Positions 19,336 through 30,930 of a stretch of DNA of 64,000 nucleotides are shown here, one piece after another; position 1 is the stretch's first letter; the number at the start of each line of letters is the position of its first letter. The notes below the pieces were generated by a model, which did not search any database, was not told the DNA's origin, and saw only the letters and a program-made list of their open reading frames with translations. The translations under genes were made by a program, and so were the position numbers. Origin of the DNA: Ceratopteris richardii (Eukaryota > Streptophyta > Polypodiopsida > Polypodiales > Pteridaceae); contig CM035416.1 of the NCBI GenBank assembly GCA_020310875.1, positions 4,224,094 to 4,288,093 on the forward strand, written 5' to 3'.

Positions 19336-20139
19336 CTCCCTCCCATCTCGAGTCTATCATCCCTGACAGACGCTTGTTGGAATTGGTATTCCATATATTA
19401 CTTTTAGAATTAGTGTCCATCATGTATCAACAAGAGTGGTCTGTCTTTCAAGTGTCGCAGGTTTGGTTGTCTTGTTCTTCATTTTTTCATTGCTATCCTT
19501 TGCAAGTTTTAGTCCCTTTCTATGTATTTCTACCTTGTATTCCAACAACATGGTGTATTTATGAGCTTCCAAAAATTATTAGTTGCTCAAAATAGGTTGT
19601 CGATGTTGATTTTGAACAGCTGTCAATTGACAATCACTTCATAGCTATTGATGTTGTAACCTTGATTTCCTCGGGATCTTTCAAACATGAGTTTCACATT
19701 TAGCATGCCTAGTACTCATGACCCATAATGAATGATGCTTAAGTGTGCTAGTGCATGGGTTGAAGAAAATATGTGCCTTGTGCATGGCCTTGTAATGTGG
19801 CCCTATGCATGCTTACTTGGGGAATGCATGGTAAGAAGTATGGTGCAAAAATTTGGGTCTTGGGCTAAGTGCTCAAGCATACGTTGACAAAGAGGTTTCC
19901 TAATCTATCATTGTTTTAGTGTTGCCATGGTACGGTATTCTTACCATGGTGCAAGGTCAGTTGATATTCATCTCTTCATGTTGTACTCCCATCATAGTGA
20001 TTGACCATTAGCTTCTTTTTTGTTGTTGATGGATGTCCTTGTTGATGATTCACCAATGGGAGTTTTTGAGTGCATGATCATGTTCCTTCTTCTTTTCTTT
20101 TTCCTTTTTTCTTGAACCATGTCACAAAACAAGAAGAAA
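19336..20139 (-). other. Non-coding stretch, probably 3' region of the minus-strand Gypsy
   Basis: No gene is seen. A segment of about 110 bp containing GCATGGCCTTGTAATGTGGC occurs at about 19783 and again at about 20211, so this is a duplicated 3' region. The purine tract before LTR gamma is at 19336-19352. A chance open frame crosses the LTR boundary on each strand and is not credible as a gene. Confidence 0.5.
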
Positions 20140-20214
20140 GGTTAGTATCAATAAAATAGTTTACATATGTCAAAATGTATCTCATGTGCCTAGGATTCTC
20201 AATTGTGTCTATGC

Positions 20215-21140
20215 ATGGCCTTGTAATGTGGCCCTATATTAATGCATACTCTAGAAATGCATGGCCTAAATGGCGCAAAAGATGGGGTATGCTAAGAGCA
20301 CATGGGTTTCACATGTCGAGGATTCTTATGTTACTTGTAGATGTTGTTGCAATCTGTGTTTGGAGGTATCCATTGAATCTTGAAATGATGCAAGCAATCA
20401 ATGGTTGAATGACAATTGACCATTCCTCCTTGTAGGGATCCATTTTAGAACAATGTTTGTCTGTGTACAGATCACTTTTGGACTCTTCATCTTTTGATGG
20501 TTTCTTGAACTTTGTATCCCTCGTGATTGGCTCTTCAGTTTTATGGAGGCTACTAGTGCTTTTGGCTTCCAAACCCATACCCTTGATGATTGTCTTTTTA
20601 CTATTGCCGAAGAGGTGAGTTGATCTTCTTTTGATCTTTGTGCTTGGTTTTGACCCTTGCCTCTCCCTAGCATCTTTTTTGAGACTTTTCTCGTGAGGGA
20701 GAGCATAGGCTTTTGCACATGTAAGAGTTCCTCGGGTACCCACATGTGTAATTTCACTTGTTGAGATGTCGCTAATTTCTTAGGCACCCAAATTTGTCGG
20801 ATACCTTGTGGTTGAGCTTATCCTAGTTGCTTCATTCTTCTTTGACATGGTTGAGCTATTTGGATGGGAATTGTTGTGGGAAAGCTAGTGGTAAATCTTC
20901 TTTTAGTACCCATATCTGCTTGATGCCCAAAAGTACTTCGTCTGGAATGTTGTTTTGCTATTTGATATAGTGGTTGTCTTGTACTGTTTTGCTTGCCTCT
21001 ATGGTTGAACTGTTGTGGCTCCATTAGTCTTTGAAAAAGAAGAGAGATCCACTCGCCTTTGAGTTTGTTCTTCCATGATTGACTCCTTCTGCATCATAGA
21101 GCTTTTGATACATACAACATCTTCTTCTCTAAGATTAGTC
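20215..21140 (-). pseudogene. Gypsy G2 basic WVPK tail
   Basis: Minus-strand pieces such as KLHMWVPEELLHVQKP and RVWVWKPKALV match the G1 tail. The chain is rich in Lys, Gln and Ser, with frame changes. It lies just after protease-like domain 2. Two copies keeping the same motifs suggest that the tail is a true part of the family's polyprotein or an extra frame. Confidence 0.55.
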
Positions 21141-21968
21141 TTAGAAAAACCAAGAGAATGTGAGATACCTGGATTTGTGATCATGCCATTCTCTAATTCT
21201 AAGAGAATGTGAGATACCTGGATTTGTGATCATGCCATTCTCTAATTCTAATGTAATGCATTGTTCATGCACCCAAAATTGAAGAAGTTGAATTCTTAGG
21301 TTTAAGTTGACTGCATGGTCATAGATCCAATCTTGACCCAAGACAAGTGATTCCATAAGGTCCTCATCTTGACACACTAGCATTTTGACTATCATTGGAA
21401 CATCTTGAAGGTAGATGGGAAGATCCACCTCACCCAAACAAGGGGTTTCCTCACCTCCCAATCCTATGAGATAGGCTTCTATGGAATTGATGTTCAATTG
21501 TAGATCTTGGCAGTATGAGAATCTAACTGCAGTATTTGTTGCATCTGAGTCAATCAAGGCTCTCACAGTCCTTACACTCTTTCCTTGTCCTACCTCTATG
21601 GTCACAAAGGGATGTTGGTTGATTATTTGAGGAGCAATTACACCTGATGTTTGGCGCATGTCCATGTGATATCTTGGGGCATTGGGATTGACATCTAGGC
21701 CTTCTCGCCTTAACTTATATCACCTAATGTGCTCTCTAGCCTCTGCCTGTGCTTCTTCTCTAACCCTTAACTCTTCTTCTTTATGCTTCTTAGCACTGTT
21801 GAATCTCATTAGCATATCCTCTTTAGGAGGTTCTTGATATATCTTGACTTGGTATCCACTAATATAGCTTGGCAAGATGTCACCTTCTAGAGTGGCCAAT
21901 TGAACCACTAGTGGAAATTCTATTAATGACCATGGGTCCATATCCTCATTTTTCCAATTTACGTGCAT
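21141..21968 (-). pseudogene. Gypsy G2 coiled coil plus second retropepsin-like domain
   Basis: The integrase end (LEGDILPSYISGYQVKIYQE) runs in frame into MLMRFNSAKKHKEEELRVRE, a probable coiled coil. After a stop, an open frame of 174 codons has VRALIDSDATNTAVRFSY, YLIGLGGEETPCLGEVDLP and SLVLGQDWIYDHAVNLNL. The catalytic triad reads D-S-D instead of D-S-G, so this copy is probably dead. The continuous frame from the integrase shows the domain belongs to pol and is not a separate insertion. Confidence 0.8.
21153..21250 (-). repeat. 49-bp perfect tandem duplication
   Basis: A 49-bp unit containing GAGATACCTGGATTTGTG is present twice in a row with no differences. It lies at the end of protease-like domain 2 of G2. 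As 49 is not a multiple of three it shifts the frame, so it came after the family lost selection in this copy. Confidence 0.85.
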
Positions 21969-22970
21969 GATGCTTTAGTGTATAAACCAACACTAGGTCT
22001 CCCTCTTTCAATCCTTTATCCTTGATATGTGCATCAAAGTATACCTTTTGTCTTTTCTTTGCAGCGTAGATGCCTGTTGTCACTCGTACCCTGGCCTCAC
22101 CTAAGCGTTCTAGATCAAACATCCTTGAGGAAAACTCATGTCCATTCCACTCGTGCTCTTGTGCTACTTTTAAAGTCGAGATCAAGAAGTCTAATGGTAA
22201 CACAACATTCTGTCCAAAGACTATCTGAAATAGCATGGCATTGAGTACCATTTTGTATGCAAATTTGTAAGCCCAAACAGCATGATGAAGTTGTTTATCC
22301 CAATCAGAGCATTTATTATTTACCAATTTCATCAATACATTACATAGGATCTTATTTGTGCTCTCGGCTTGTCCATTACCTTGTGAATGATAGGGGCAGA
22401 CTTCTTATGTATCACCAAGAATTCCTGGGGAAGTTTTTCAATGACTTTGTTCAAGAAGTGTGTACCTCAATCACTTACTAACTCTATTAGTAATCTGTAT
22501 CTAGTGAGCACATTCTCGAATAAGAACTTCGCTATCGTTTGCACATCGTTCTTTGTTGTGGCTTTGAATTCTACCCATTTTCTAAGGTAATCTATGGCTA
22601 CAATAATGTACTCTGCAGGGTTAATAGGACCTACAATATCTATACCCCACTTTGAGAATGTGCGTCCTCCCATCATTGGCCTCAAAGGCATCTCATCTTT
22701 TTTGATCGGATATTGTGCATGTTGGCATGTGTCACATCTCTTCACATAGGTATGTGCATCCATATGAAGAGTTGGCCACCAAAGTCTTGAGAATAGAATG
22801 GTCTTAATCATTCGATCAGGCCCAAAGTGTCCACCAACAACACCGCTATGTGTAGTTTCTAAAATTTTCAAATAGTTTGATTTGTGAACGCACAGTATTA
22901 AGTAACCATCTTTGCCTATTTGATATAGTTTGTCTCCTACTAAGGCATAGTCATGGGCCTCTTGCTCCAT
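21946..22970 (-). pseudogene. Gypsy G2 integrase with second H2C2 module
   Basis: Open frame 22467-22970 holds a complete H2C2 module: THSGVVGGHFGPDRMIK, LWWPTLHMDAHTYVKRC, DTCQHAQYP. The core follows with WGIDIVGPI and LIELVSD. A frame change then leads to KLVNNKCSDWDKQLHHAVW, VLPLDFLIS and LKEGDLVLVYTLKHHARK in 21946-22335. It matches G1 and G3. Confidence 0.88.
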
Positions 22971-23240
22971 GCTTCATTTTCTTGCTAGACTAGCCTCATT
23001 GGATAGTGTTCTTGATCTCATAAATTCTACCAATGGAGCACTCCATTCTAGAGTTGAGGACATGTGAGAAAGGATAGTGTACTCCATTGGGGGTCTCTCC
23101 TAGCACATTGGACAATTCTTAATCCACTCATGTATTTCTTTGTCCATACTAGGCCAATACACTCCTAAACGTTTGAGATTCTATAATGTTCATTGTTTAG
23201 AATAGTGATTTCCTAGCAATCCTTCATGGGCTCATTGCAA
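22971..23240 (-). pseudogene. Gypsy G2 first H2C2 zinc-binding module
   Basis: On the minus strand: AHEGLLGNHYSKQ, a stop, NLKRLGVYWPSMDKEIHEW, then IKNCPMC. All four metal ligands (H, H, C, C) are present. It lies about 75 residues before the second module, with a spacer that ends KWSMEQEAHDY-like. It supports a tandem pair as a family trait. Confidence 0.78.
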
Positions 23241-23900
23241 CCGACTGCCATGTTCATCCTCCTCAACACAACAAGCTAATACACCATGTGTATCTTGTTC
23301 GTACATATTTCCTGCCAATATTCGATATTTTTGTGATTTTACAATTTCCTCTTTCTTAGTTTTCACATTCTTATTTGCGGGCCTAAAGGTTAGGATAGAT
23401 ACCAACTTATTTTCTCGTTTAGGAACAACTTCTAAATTGAAAGAATAAGTGTTAGGCAGTTCATCAGACACTCCTTGTAGTGACTCTCCTAAAGTGATGC
23501 AAGAAATGTGATCCACCTTGAGGTGGGTCCTACCTTTCCTAACAACCACTTCAAAGCCATATTCCATTAATAAGAGGAACCATCTTACTAAGCGTCCTGT
23601 ATTGCAAGGTTTATTGACCAAATATAATAAATCCTGATGATCAATAAGAATTTTGAACTTGATGGCTAGTAGATAGTGTCTAAACTTCTTCACAGCATAC
23701 ACCATGCCTAAGCCTTCTCTCTCAATTATTGTATAGTTTTGTTCAGCTACATTTAGCTATCTGCTAGCATATGCTATAAGCAAATCTAGATTTCCTTCAC
23801 CTGTGGGTTGTGCTAGCACACATCCTATCGCATAATTGGATGCATCTACGTGGACATGGAATGGTTTATTCCAATCAAGGGTGGTCAGTATTGGTCCTGT
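23232..23900 (-). pseudogene. Gypsy G2 RNase H
   Basis: Pieces PFHVHVDASNYAIGCVLAQ, MVYAVKKFRHYLLAIKF, ILIDHQDLLYLVNKP and LMEYGFEVVVRKGRTHLKV follow in order on the minus strand. One stop near 23756 separates the halves. The spacer to the zinc-binding modules (FNLEVVPKRENKL and on) is as in G1. Confidence 0.85.
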
Positions 23901-24886
23901 GCACAAATGTCTCTTCAGCTCATTGAAGGAGTTTTCGCATTCGTCGTTCCACTCAAAATTTATCAATTGAGTGTAAAGACATTTAGCTATGATCACATAC
24001 ATGTGGATAAACATATGGTAATATCCACAATGGCCCATAAAGTCTTCTACTTCTTTAATGTTCCTTGGCCTTGACAACTCTGCTATGGCTCTTACTTTGT
24101 CCTCATATGTTGATATTCTATTCTTAGAAACAATATGACCTAAGATCTTACCTTGACGTACCATGAACAAACACTTTTCTGGGTTCAGACACACTCGATA
24201 TTCTCTAAACTTGTTGAAGATCTTTCTGAGCTCTGGGATGCAGTGTCTTCTTTCTTGGGAATGAGCACATAAAATCATCCACATATACTTCTAAGCTCTT
24301 TCGAAAGAACACTTTGAAAACATGACACATGAGTCTTTGGAATGTTGTAGGTGCATTGATGAGCCCAAATGGCATCACACAAAATGCAAAGATTCCCCAC
24401 TCTGTGGGAAAGGCCATTTTGTGTTGATCTTCTGGGGCAATGGCTACTTGGTTATAACCTGAAATTCCATATGTTCAGTGATTGGAAGTAGATAGTTATC
24501 TCTCATCATAGCAACATTAACTTTTTAAGGTAAATACACACTCACAACATCCTGTTCTTCTCGGGCACCACTATGATGGGGGACACCCATTCAATATGTT
24601 CAATCTCATAGATAAATCTAGCTTCAACCACTCTATCAATTTCTTCTTTTATTTTGGTTTCATAACTGTCATGATATGTGTAGGGCTTCTATTTGTTGGG
24701 CTTGGCATCATTCGTCATGGGGATCATATGAGTGCAAATTTTTGGATCTACTCCCTTCATGTCTCTATAGGTCCATGCAAACATATCCCTATATTCCCTT
24801 AATAAAGCTACAAGCTCTACTTCTTCTTCTTCACTTAGGTCTTCTCCTATGTATGTACATTGCTCTTCGTTCTCTTCAATGGTTAC
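23901..24886 (-). pseudogene. Gypsy G2 reverse transcriptase
   Basis: Minus-strand motifs: VALLREYRDMFAWTYRDMKG, then EWVSPIIVVPEKNR, FCVMPFGLINAPTTFQRLM, LEVYVDDFMCS, and NPEKCLFMVRQGKILGHIVS. The YVDD active site is kept. Several shifts (around 24290 and 24420-24600) break it. The coding sequence ends at 24886, where element A begins. Confidence 0.87.
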
Positions 24887-26326
24887 TGTTGGAAGTGAGG
24901 TAGGCCCTTGGCTCATGTCACAGGTCCATGGTTCCATAGGTCCAGCATATACAACATTAATTCCATCATTCTTCAATATTGAAAAAACATGAACATACCA
25001 CAACTTAATCATACAGATGATGAGATAAAGATAGAGAAAGAATAGACGACATGTGTAAGGTGTTACGTAAGCCATCGCTTACTCATAGTATCATATATAC
25101 CAATGTTCGATGTACAATGTGGGATCAAAACTCTCAACCACTCTATGTGATGAGAAATAGATGAATGAGTGAATGTACAATGTAACAAATATATTCAGAT
25201 GTATGGGCAGAAATCTAAATATACATGAGATGTGTGACCTAATAGGTTATAGAAGAGTGAATGTGAGTGACTGAAAGAGGAAGGATCAGTGTGAAACTGA
25301 TAATCAACAAACTCTCATCTAACCTTAGGCTATGGAAGACCCTAAGTTAGATACGTGTATGAAAAGATCACATACTTAAAAGGTAGCAAAGAATGCTAAC
25401 AAGTTTGCTGCCAAAAATCCTCAAAATCATGTGAACACACTTTCTCAAACACCTCATCCAAATATGCATAAAGCATATACAAACTGTTTCTCTTGTACCT
25501 ATGCTGAATAGGACTCCTCCTGATATGGATGCTACAGCCTCCATAAACTTCAAGTAGTACCTGTGTGCATAAAGAGAATATGTACCTGAATACTTAACAT
25601 AAGATGTAAATCTTATGATAACCACCATCCAATGTCTTTGAAGTAGCCCGACATCCTCTTGTAGAAGATAAACTTCAACTACAACATGTAGATAGCCGAT
25701 CCTCACCATCAAGCTGCTAATGACCAAGTGTTCTTGCCATGAACAAGAGATAACCTCCTCTCCATGAGCTAGAGTGTGAGCACATCCTTCATCTTCTCCA
25801 AGAAGAATCATTAAGAAGAATTCCATAGCTGCTCCTCAACATGCTTCAAGTTAGCACCATGGCTGCCCCATGTGCTAGATGAAACACCACCTCTATTGAG
25901 ATCCAAGCTCCAAGCTTGTGTTGAATACTAGGTGAAGGATGAATACAATGAGCCTATTTCTCTTCTTTTTATAGTATTGTGTATTCTCTAAAAAGCTCCT
26001 CAAAAGCAATAAAACAACGATCGTTATTCCTTAATAAAGCTTAAAGCAAATACGATTGCATAAAAACAATACTGAATCTCCGTCGTAAATCTTTTCGCTG
26101 TCCGTCGTTGTTTTACTTGAGAAAATCTTTTCTCAAAAATATCTTTCATCTGATTGCGCTGAACGGGATTTGAATCCGCCTCAGCAGCTTGAGAGGCTAT
26201 TGAAGTAACCAACGCGCTAGGGCGCTTTTGTTGTACTAAGGTCCAACAATGAAAGCTACACATACTATACTTACTTGAGAATATTGGACCAATAGGATTG
26301 GACCAATAGGATATTGTTTTTCAACA
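24887..26326 (-). repeat. 3' LTR of element A
   Basis: 1440 bp, from TGTTGG at the low end to TTTCAACA at the high end. On the minus strand it has, in order, paired CCAAT boxes near its start (26281-26316), a tRNA-like module (26152-26226), a TATA box CTATAAAAAGAAG (about 25964-25975), then the transcribed part. It closely matches 29450-29632 plus 35285-36530. Short open frames on either strand have no similarity that I recognise. Confidence 0.88.
26152..26226 (-). other. tRNA-like module in the 3' LTR of element A
   Basis: On the minus strand: CCTAGCGCGTTGGTTAC holds an A-box-like TAGCGCGTTGG (one mismatch to TRGYNNARNNG), and CGGATTCAAATCCCG is a T-arm with a near-perfect B-box. The ends AGCGC and GCGCAAT could form part of an acceptor stem. 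It is not a functional tRNA gene. It lies about 180-250 bp upstream of the TATA box in the same sense. Confidence 0.65.
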
Positions 26327-26337
26327 ATCCCCCCTGC
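26327..26337 (-). promoter_or_regulatory. Polypurine tract of element A
   Basis: The minus strand reads GCAGGGGGGAT directly before the LTR start TGTTGAAAAAC. This is where plus-strand DNA synthesis starts in LTR elements. It fixes the element's orientation as minus. Confidence 0.85.
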
Positions 26338-29300
26338 AATGTCATATTGGTACAATCTGAACTGTATCTGCAAACTATCAAAGCTACAAACAAGCTTCAA
26401 GCTTGTACTCCCACACTTCAGAACTTGTTCTTCAAAAAGTCTTGTTCAAAACGGAATTTGACTTTCCTTCAAGAAAACTTGAACTTGCTGAATATGAACC
26501 ATAATACTTGAGAAAATATGCAAACTACATATCCAATAGTGTATACATCAAGCAATCACTTGCTTGACAACAAATGTAGCATGAACTGTTTCTGTACTTG
26601 CTATCTCCTGTCTTCAAAAACCTGAAAACATACACTAGGATCCACATATTTGCATTTACCTTCCAAAAAGGTTTCTCAACGTACTTCTGTTGTGTCATGT
26701 AAATACACTAAAAAAAATCAAGAACTGAATCCTGGAACCTGTGACTGACAACTCACAACTTAGTGTATTATGAACACCGCTAGTCCATCTCTGATTGTAC
26801 TCAAGTCAAATCAACTCAACTCAATTGAAATCAACTGAAATCAACTGAAATATGAGTAAAAAAATATATGATGTCATCATGTCTTCATCCTTTAAATCCT
26901 TCATACCTCTTTCCTTCAGAACTTGGTATAAACATATATGTGCGCACTTTTGAAATATACCTTTCTGAAATATCAAGCTTCTCTTCAATAGAACTCTGGA
27001 AACTTCTCCTGAACAGGAACATCCTAACAGGAACTTTCTCCAAACATTCTTCTTCTTCCTTCTTCTTTTAAAGCTGGAACATAAAGAGAACCTGACAATG
27101 GAAATATAGGAATACCTGAAATAGGAATACCTGAAAGTATGAATCTGCATTCTTTCACATATGGCTGAAAATAAGTCTTCATGTTTCATCACCCCCCTGG
27201 ATGATTTAACAATAATATCCAATATTCTTCAAATTATATCAGACTTTATGAAATCTTGGATGTTCCTTCTTCATAAATCTGATCTTCAGTGATCAATACC
27301 TGTATCTGAAACAAAATCTCTGAACCCTTTTTATTAGCACTGTACACATGCCAATAGCTTTCCATGTCATTCCTCAGCTTTCCAAACTGTAGAATAAGGT
27401 TAGCTGATCCTAACATAACAAAACCTTGCTGAAAGCATTTTAGGATTCATAACCTTCTGTAACATAACAAGTATCTTCTTCTATCTCTCTGCAAGACAAA
27501 TTTGATAAAACCTGAATCTTTGACTTACTTCTTCAAATGTTAAGAATCTTCACAAACAAAGGATAGACAACTGACTCATAAAAACTCAAGATCATACATG
27601 ATCATTCAAGATCAATGATCTCTCTTGTGTAGAATCTGCTCTTATCAAACCTTCATGAATGAATGTTTGATTTGCTACCTGAATGTCTCCAAGTATCCAT
27701 GCTTCTTACAAAGTTGTAAAACTTTTCTGCAAACAAATCCTTTCCAAGAATCTATAACTCCTACTTGAAATATAAGTGGACAAACTTCTCGCCTTGAGAA
27801 CTCCAAAAACTGCAAGTTGATACTTCATAACTTTTCATATTCTACCCGGGTGAAATGTGATAGTACCTGATTGGTTTTCTTTTGGCAAACTCCACTTCTT
27901 AATCAAGTGATAGGATCTGATGGAACACCTTTTTGAATACAAACATGTATCCAAAAATCTAGACAATCATAGAAAGTAGATTCTCTATTGACTTGTACAT
28001 CAACAAGACTAAATTTTTTGAAGTTTATGAAAATATTGAATATGAGGTAACCTTTTCCAAACATAAAACCTCAACCCAAGTCTTCAACATCTGCTACAAA
28101 AAACTCTTTTACCTTAAGAGAGTTAGATAAAGAAGAAATATACTTCTCTACAACTTGTCATATACCAATTAGCTCTATATTGACACTCCAAGAATTCTTT
28201 GAGGGAACATATAAGCTGCTTGCTCAAAAGCATAACTCATACATATGAGTCAAAACATATATCTGCTGCTTTTCTTTCTCTCAATGCAATTCTTTGTCAA
28301 ATCTACTAAATCATGACCAAGTGTAATGCAAAACAAGAAACTGCTTCTTCTTTAAACAAGATGTTCTCGTAGACTTGTCTTTGGATGTAGAGGATAAAAT
28401 AGGAAAAGTATATGGAAAATATATGAGAAAAGGAAGCCTTTCTTTTCTTTTGGAAATGATGGACTTTCTTCTTCTGCATCTTTCTTCCACCTGATGATGA
28501 TGTTAACATCTTTAAACTTCTCTTCCATACCTTTTGTTCTCTTCATCTTGAAGTAGCAAATACTCTTGACTTCTTCAAATGAAATCTTTTCTCTTCCTCT
28601 AGTGCTAAGAGTAAGAGACAAAACAAACATGGTATACAAATGGAAGTGAATATAGAATCATGTTTTATCATCTCCTCATATCTCTGAATCAAAATGTTGT
28701 TTCAAATGTCTGAAATGACTAAATTCACCAATCTTTTGTCTGAATGATGAATTACCCTTCTAGAGTTACCTTCTCGATACATTTGTACCTTGATATCCAA
28801 CCAACTTACAATAGAAAATTGGCTGAAAACAAAAAATTCATCCCATCTTCACATTTTTCTTCTTAGATAAGCTTTCTTGCCATGAAAGAGATCTTCTCAA
28901 AACTCTCTAGAAAAACCTCTAGATACCTGTTTTGATGTAGCCTTTAACTTTCAAAAGATGAAAGTGTATAAAAGCACTCCTTAAAACCTTCAAATCTCTT
29001 CATAACTGCTCTTCTAAGATATGACCTGCAAATGATAATCTGATAGTAGAAAGTGATACCTTTGATTTGATGTTGATCTGATTTCTTCATCTTCTCTAAA
29101 CCATTGTTCTTCCTTGAATTTGAAGTAGTCTTCTCTTCATCAAGTCTGGGTCTTCAAACAATACTTTTGTAAAGTATTTGCATACTCTTCCAAAAATATT
29201 CGGCTGCTAACTGATCATCAACTTCATACTCCACACTGATGAATACACATGTGACTGAATTGTCTAATTCTCAAATCTCTACCCATCTAGATTAAGTGTG

Positions 29301-29435
29301 TATGTCAAATGTCAAATGTTAGAAGATGCCCTTAAATCATATGTTGTAAACCTGGAAGTCTGGAAACCTAGGATTTTGAATGAGCCTTAATGCATTGATG
29401 TCAAAGATCTAAAGTTCTGAAACCAAAACCTTAGT
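26338..29435 (-). other. Non-coding interior of element A
   Basis: About 3.1 kb of AT-rich sequence. The longest open frames (about 95-130 codons, for example 26821-27222 and 28352-28639 on the minus strand) show none of the gag, protease, RT, RNase H or integrase motifs and are rich in Lys, Phe and Ser, as expected by chance in AT-rich DNA. No repeat stands out by eye. A large non-coding interior between good LTRs is the mark of a LARD-type element. Confidence 0.75.
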
Positions 29436-29447
29436 GCTCTGATACCA
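29436..29447 (-). promoter_or_regulatory. Primer-binding site of element A, initiator tRNA-Met
   Basis: GCTCTGATACCA on the plus strand is TGGTATCAGAGC on the minus strand, two bases inside the LTR edge at 29450. It matches the 3' end of plant initiator tRNA-Met. Confidence 0.9.
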
Positions 29448-29449
29448 AA

Positions 29450-29632
29450 TGTTGGAAGTGAGGTAGGCCCTTGGCTCATGTACAGGTCCATGGTTCCATA
29501 GGTCCAGCATATACAACATTAATTCCAACATTCTTCAATATTGACAAGACATGAACATACCACAACTTAATCATACAGATGGTGAGATAAAGATAGAGAA
29601 AGAATAGACGACATGTGTAAGGTGTTACGTAA
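29450..29632 (-). repeat. 5' LTR of element A, first part
   Basis: The first 183 bp of this LTR on the plus strand, matching 24887 onward. It is cut after CGTAA (29628-29632) by element B. The rest of this LTR resumes at 35285. Confidence 0.9.
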
Positions 29633-30904
29633 TGTTGGAGCAAGTCTATGACAAGCCTAAGTATTGGCTTGAGTCTCACAAAGTCTTAGAAGAAGGCTTA
29701 AAAAGAAGACTATGTAAAGTTCACTTGTGAACTACCTCTTGTAACTTTTGAAGAGTTTACTTAATGTAAAAGTGAAAGAATCTTAAGTGGTTGAGTCCAC
29801 TTGATCAAGAATGGAAAGAGGAGCCACAAATTCGTGATTTGTGATAGGTAGAGAATCAAATCAATCATTGATTGATTGGAGAGTGATTGAGGGAAGTTAG
29901 CCTCCCAAACTCAACTATAAATAGATGGCAGTTTTAGTCGTAGTTAGAGAGACCTATGTGAAGACCTCCAAGAGCTGAGCTTTATGCCATATCAAGGTGT
30001 GATTACAAGGCACACATATGTATCAGTAAGTCATTGTATTGTACAAGCAGTATACTTTCATTTTCATGATTATTTGAGTTCATCTTTCCATGTTCTTGTG
30101 AAGTGTACTACTCACTGCCATTACTCTCAGTTTTCTTAGTCAGCTTGCAGAGATGTTTTCTCTAAGCTTGGTACATCATCTTTAGTGATTTAACTTGGTA
30201 AAGTTAGCTCTATAAGTCTACTATATGCTCACAAATTTTCATGTCATTTAGATGTTGCAATCTTTAGTTATGATCATTTGAAGTCAATAGGGTCTGTTCA
30301 TCTTCACTTCTCTGTCAGGTACCTGACTTTTTCACTCACCTTGTCAGAGCCATTTCTCAGTGGTTACTCATCCAAATTCAGTGATTTAAAGCTTGTTGGA
30401 TTCAACTTACTGTCTAGTATAACCATACAAATTTTCATAATCATTGAATTCCTACATTTTGAGTTATGTTTATTTTTTTGCTCACTGGTCTCAAACTGTA
30501 GCAGCCCATGAAAATCGGGATGATGTCATCACTTGTTAAAACTCATTCTCAGTGTGTGGTTTATTATTTTTGATGATATTACTCTTGAAAGTTAGCTCTT
30601 TAAGTTACCTAGACTTCCCCAAGAGGAATTAAGCTAATTGCCGCTGTGCTCAAAGAATTATGTAAAACACTGGACAGGTGTATGAACTAAGAATAGCAAG
30701 TTTTCACCTTTGAGCTAACTCCAACTTATCTGTTTTGATCTATCTTTTTGAGAGTGATCTTCCAAGGTACATAGGGTTTCTAATACATCCATTGGCAAGC
30801 TAAAAGGGCCCACCATCTACTCCTGGAGTTCATTTGGCTGGTGTAGATCAAGGATTTTGCAACACCTCTTCATCTTCAAACACATACTTATCCATCTCTT
30901 CACA
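29633..30904 (+). repeat. 5' LTR of element B
   Basis: 1272 bp, TGTTGGAGCAAG to TCTTCACA. TATA box CTATAAATAG at about 29915-29924. A near-palindrome built on ATCAATCATTGATTGAT lies at about 29857-29877, upstream of the TATA box. It contains the 158 bp (30329-30486) missing from the 3' LTR. Confidence 0.92.
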
Positions 30905-30905
30905 G

Positions 30906-30917
30906 TGGTATCAGAGC
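30906..30917 (+). promoter_or_regulatory. Primer-binding site of element B, initiator tRNA-Met
   Basis: TGGTATCAGAGC starts two bases after the LTR end at 30904. It is the usual plant Copia primer site. Confidence 0.92.
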
Positions 30918-30930
30918 AAGGTTGGACAAC

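Larger units (their letters stand above)
20140..24886 (-). mobile_element. Ty3/Gypsy copy G2, 3' segment
   Basis: The minus-strand pol from the middle of the protease-RT linker through RT, RNase H, two H2C2 modules, integrase, coiled coil, protease-like domain 2 and WVPK tail. It is the same family as G1 and G3. It is cut at 24886 by element A. The missing upstream part resumes at 36531, after one copy of the 5-bp duplication GTTAC. G2 keeps longer open stretches than G1 around integrase and protease-like domain 2. Confidence 0.9.

Noticed and set aside
19194..19595. 133-codon plus-strand frame and its minus-strand partner (19076-19423)
   Set aside because: Both cross the border of LTR gamma and have no similarity; chance frames in pyrimidine-rich LTR sequence.
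25368..25826. 152-codon minus-strand open frame, repeated at 35582-36040
   Set aside because: The two copies are simply the two LTRs of element A, in their transcribed part. Conservation is explained by the repeat. A short LTR-encoded protein cannot be excluded but nothing supports one.
26821..27222. 133-codon minus-strand open frame in the interior of element A
   Set aside because: Lys/Phe/Ser-rich, no known motif, of a length expected by chance in AT-rich DNA; no second copy supports it.
30278..30511. 77-codon open frame in the 5' LTR of element B
   Set aside because: It lies wholly in LTR sequence and the 3' LTR copy carries a 158-bp deletion through it; no domain seen.
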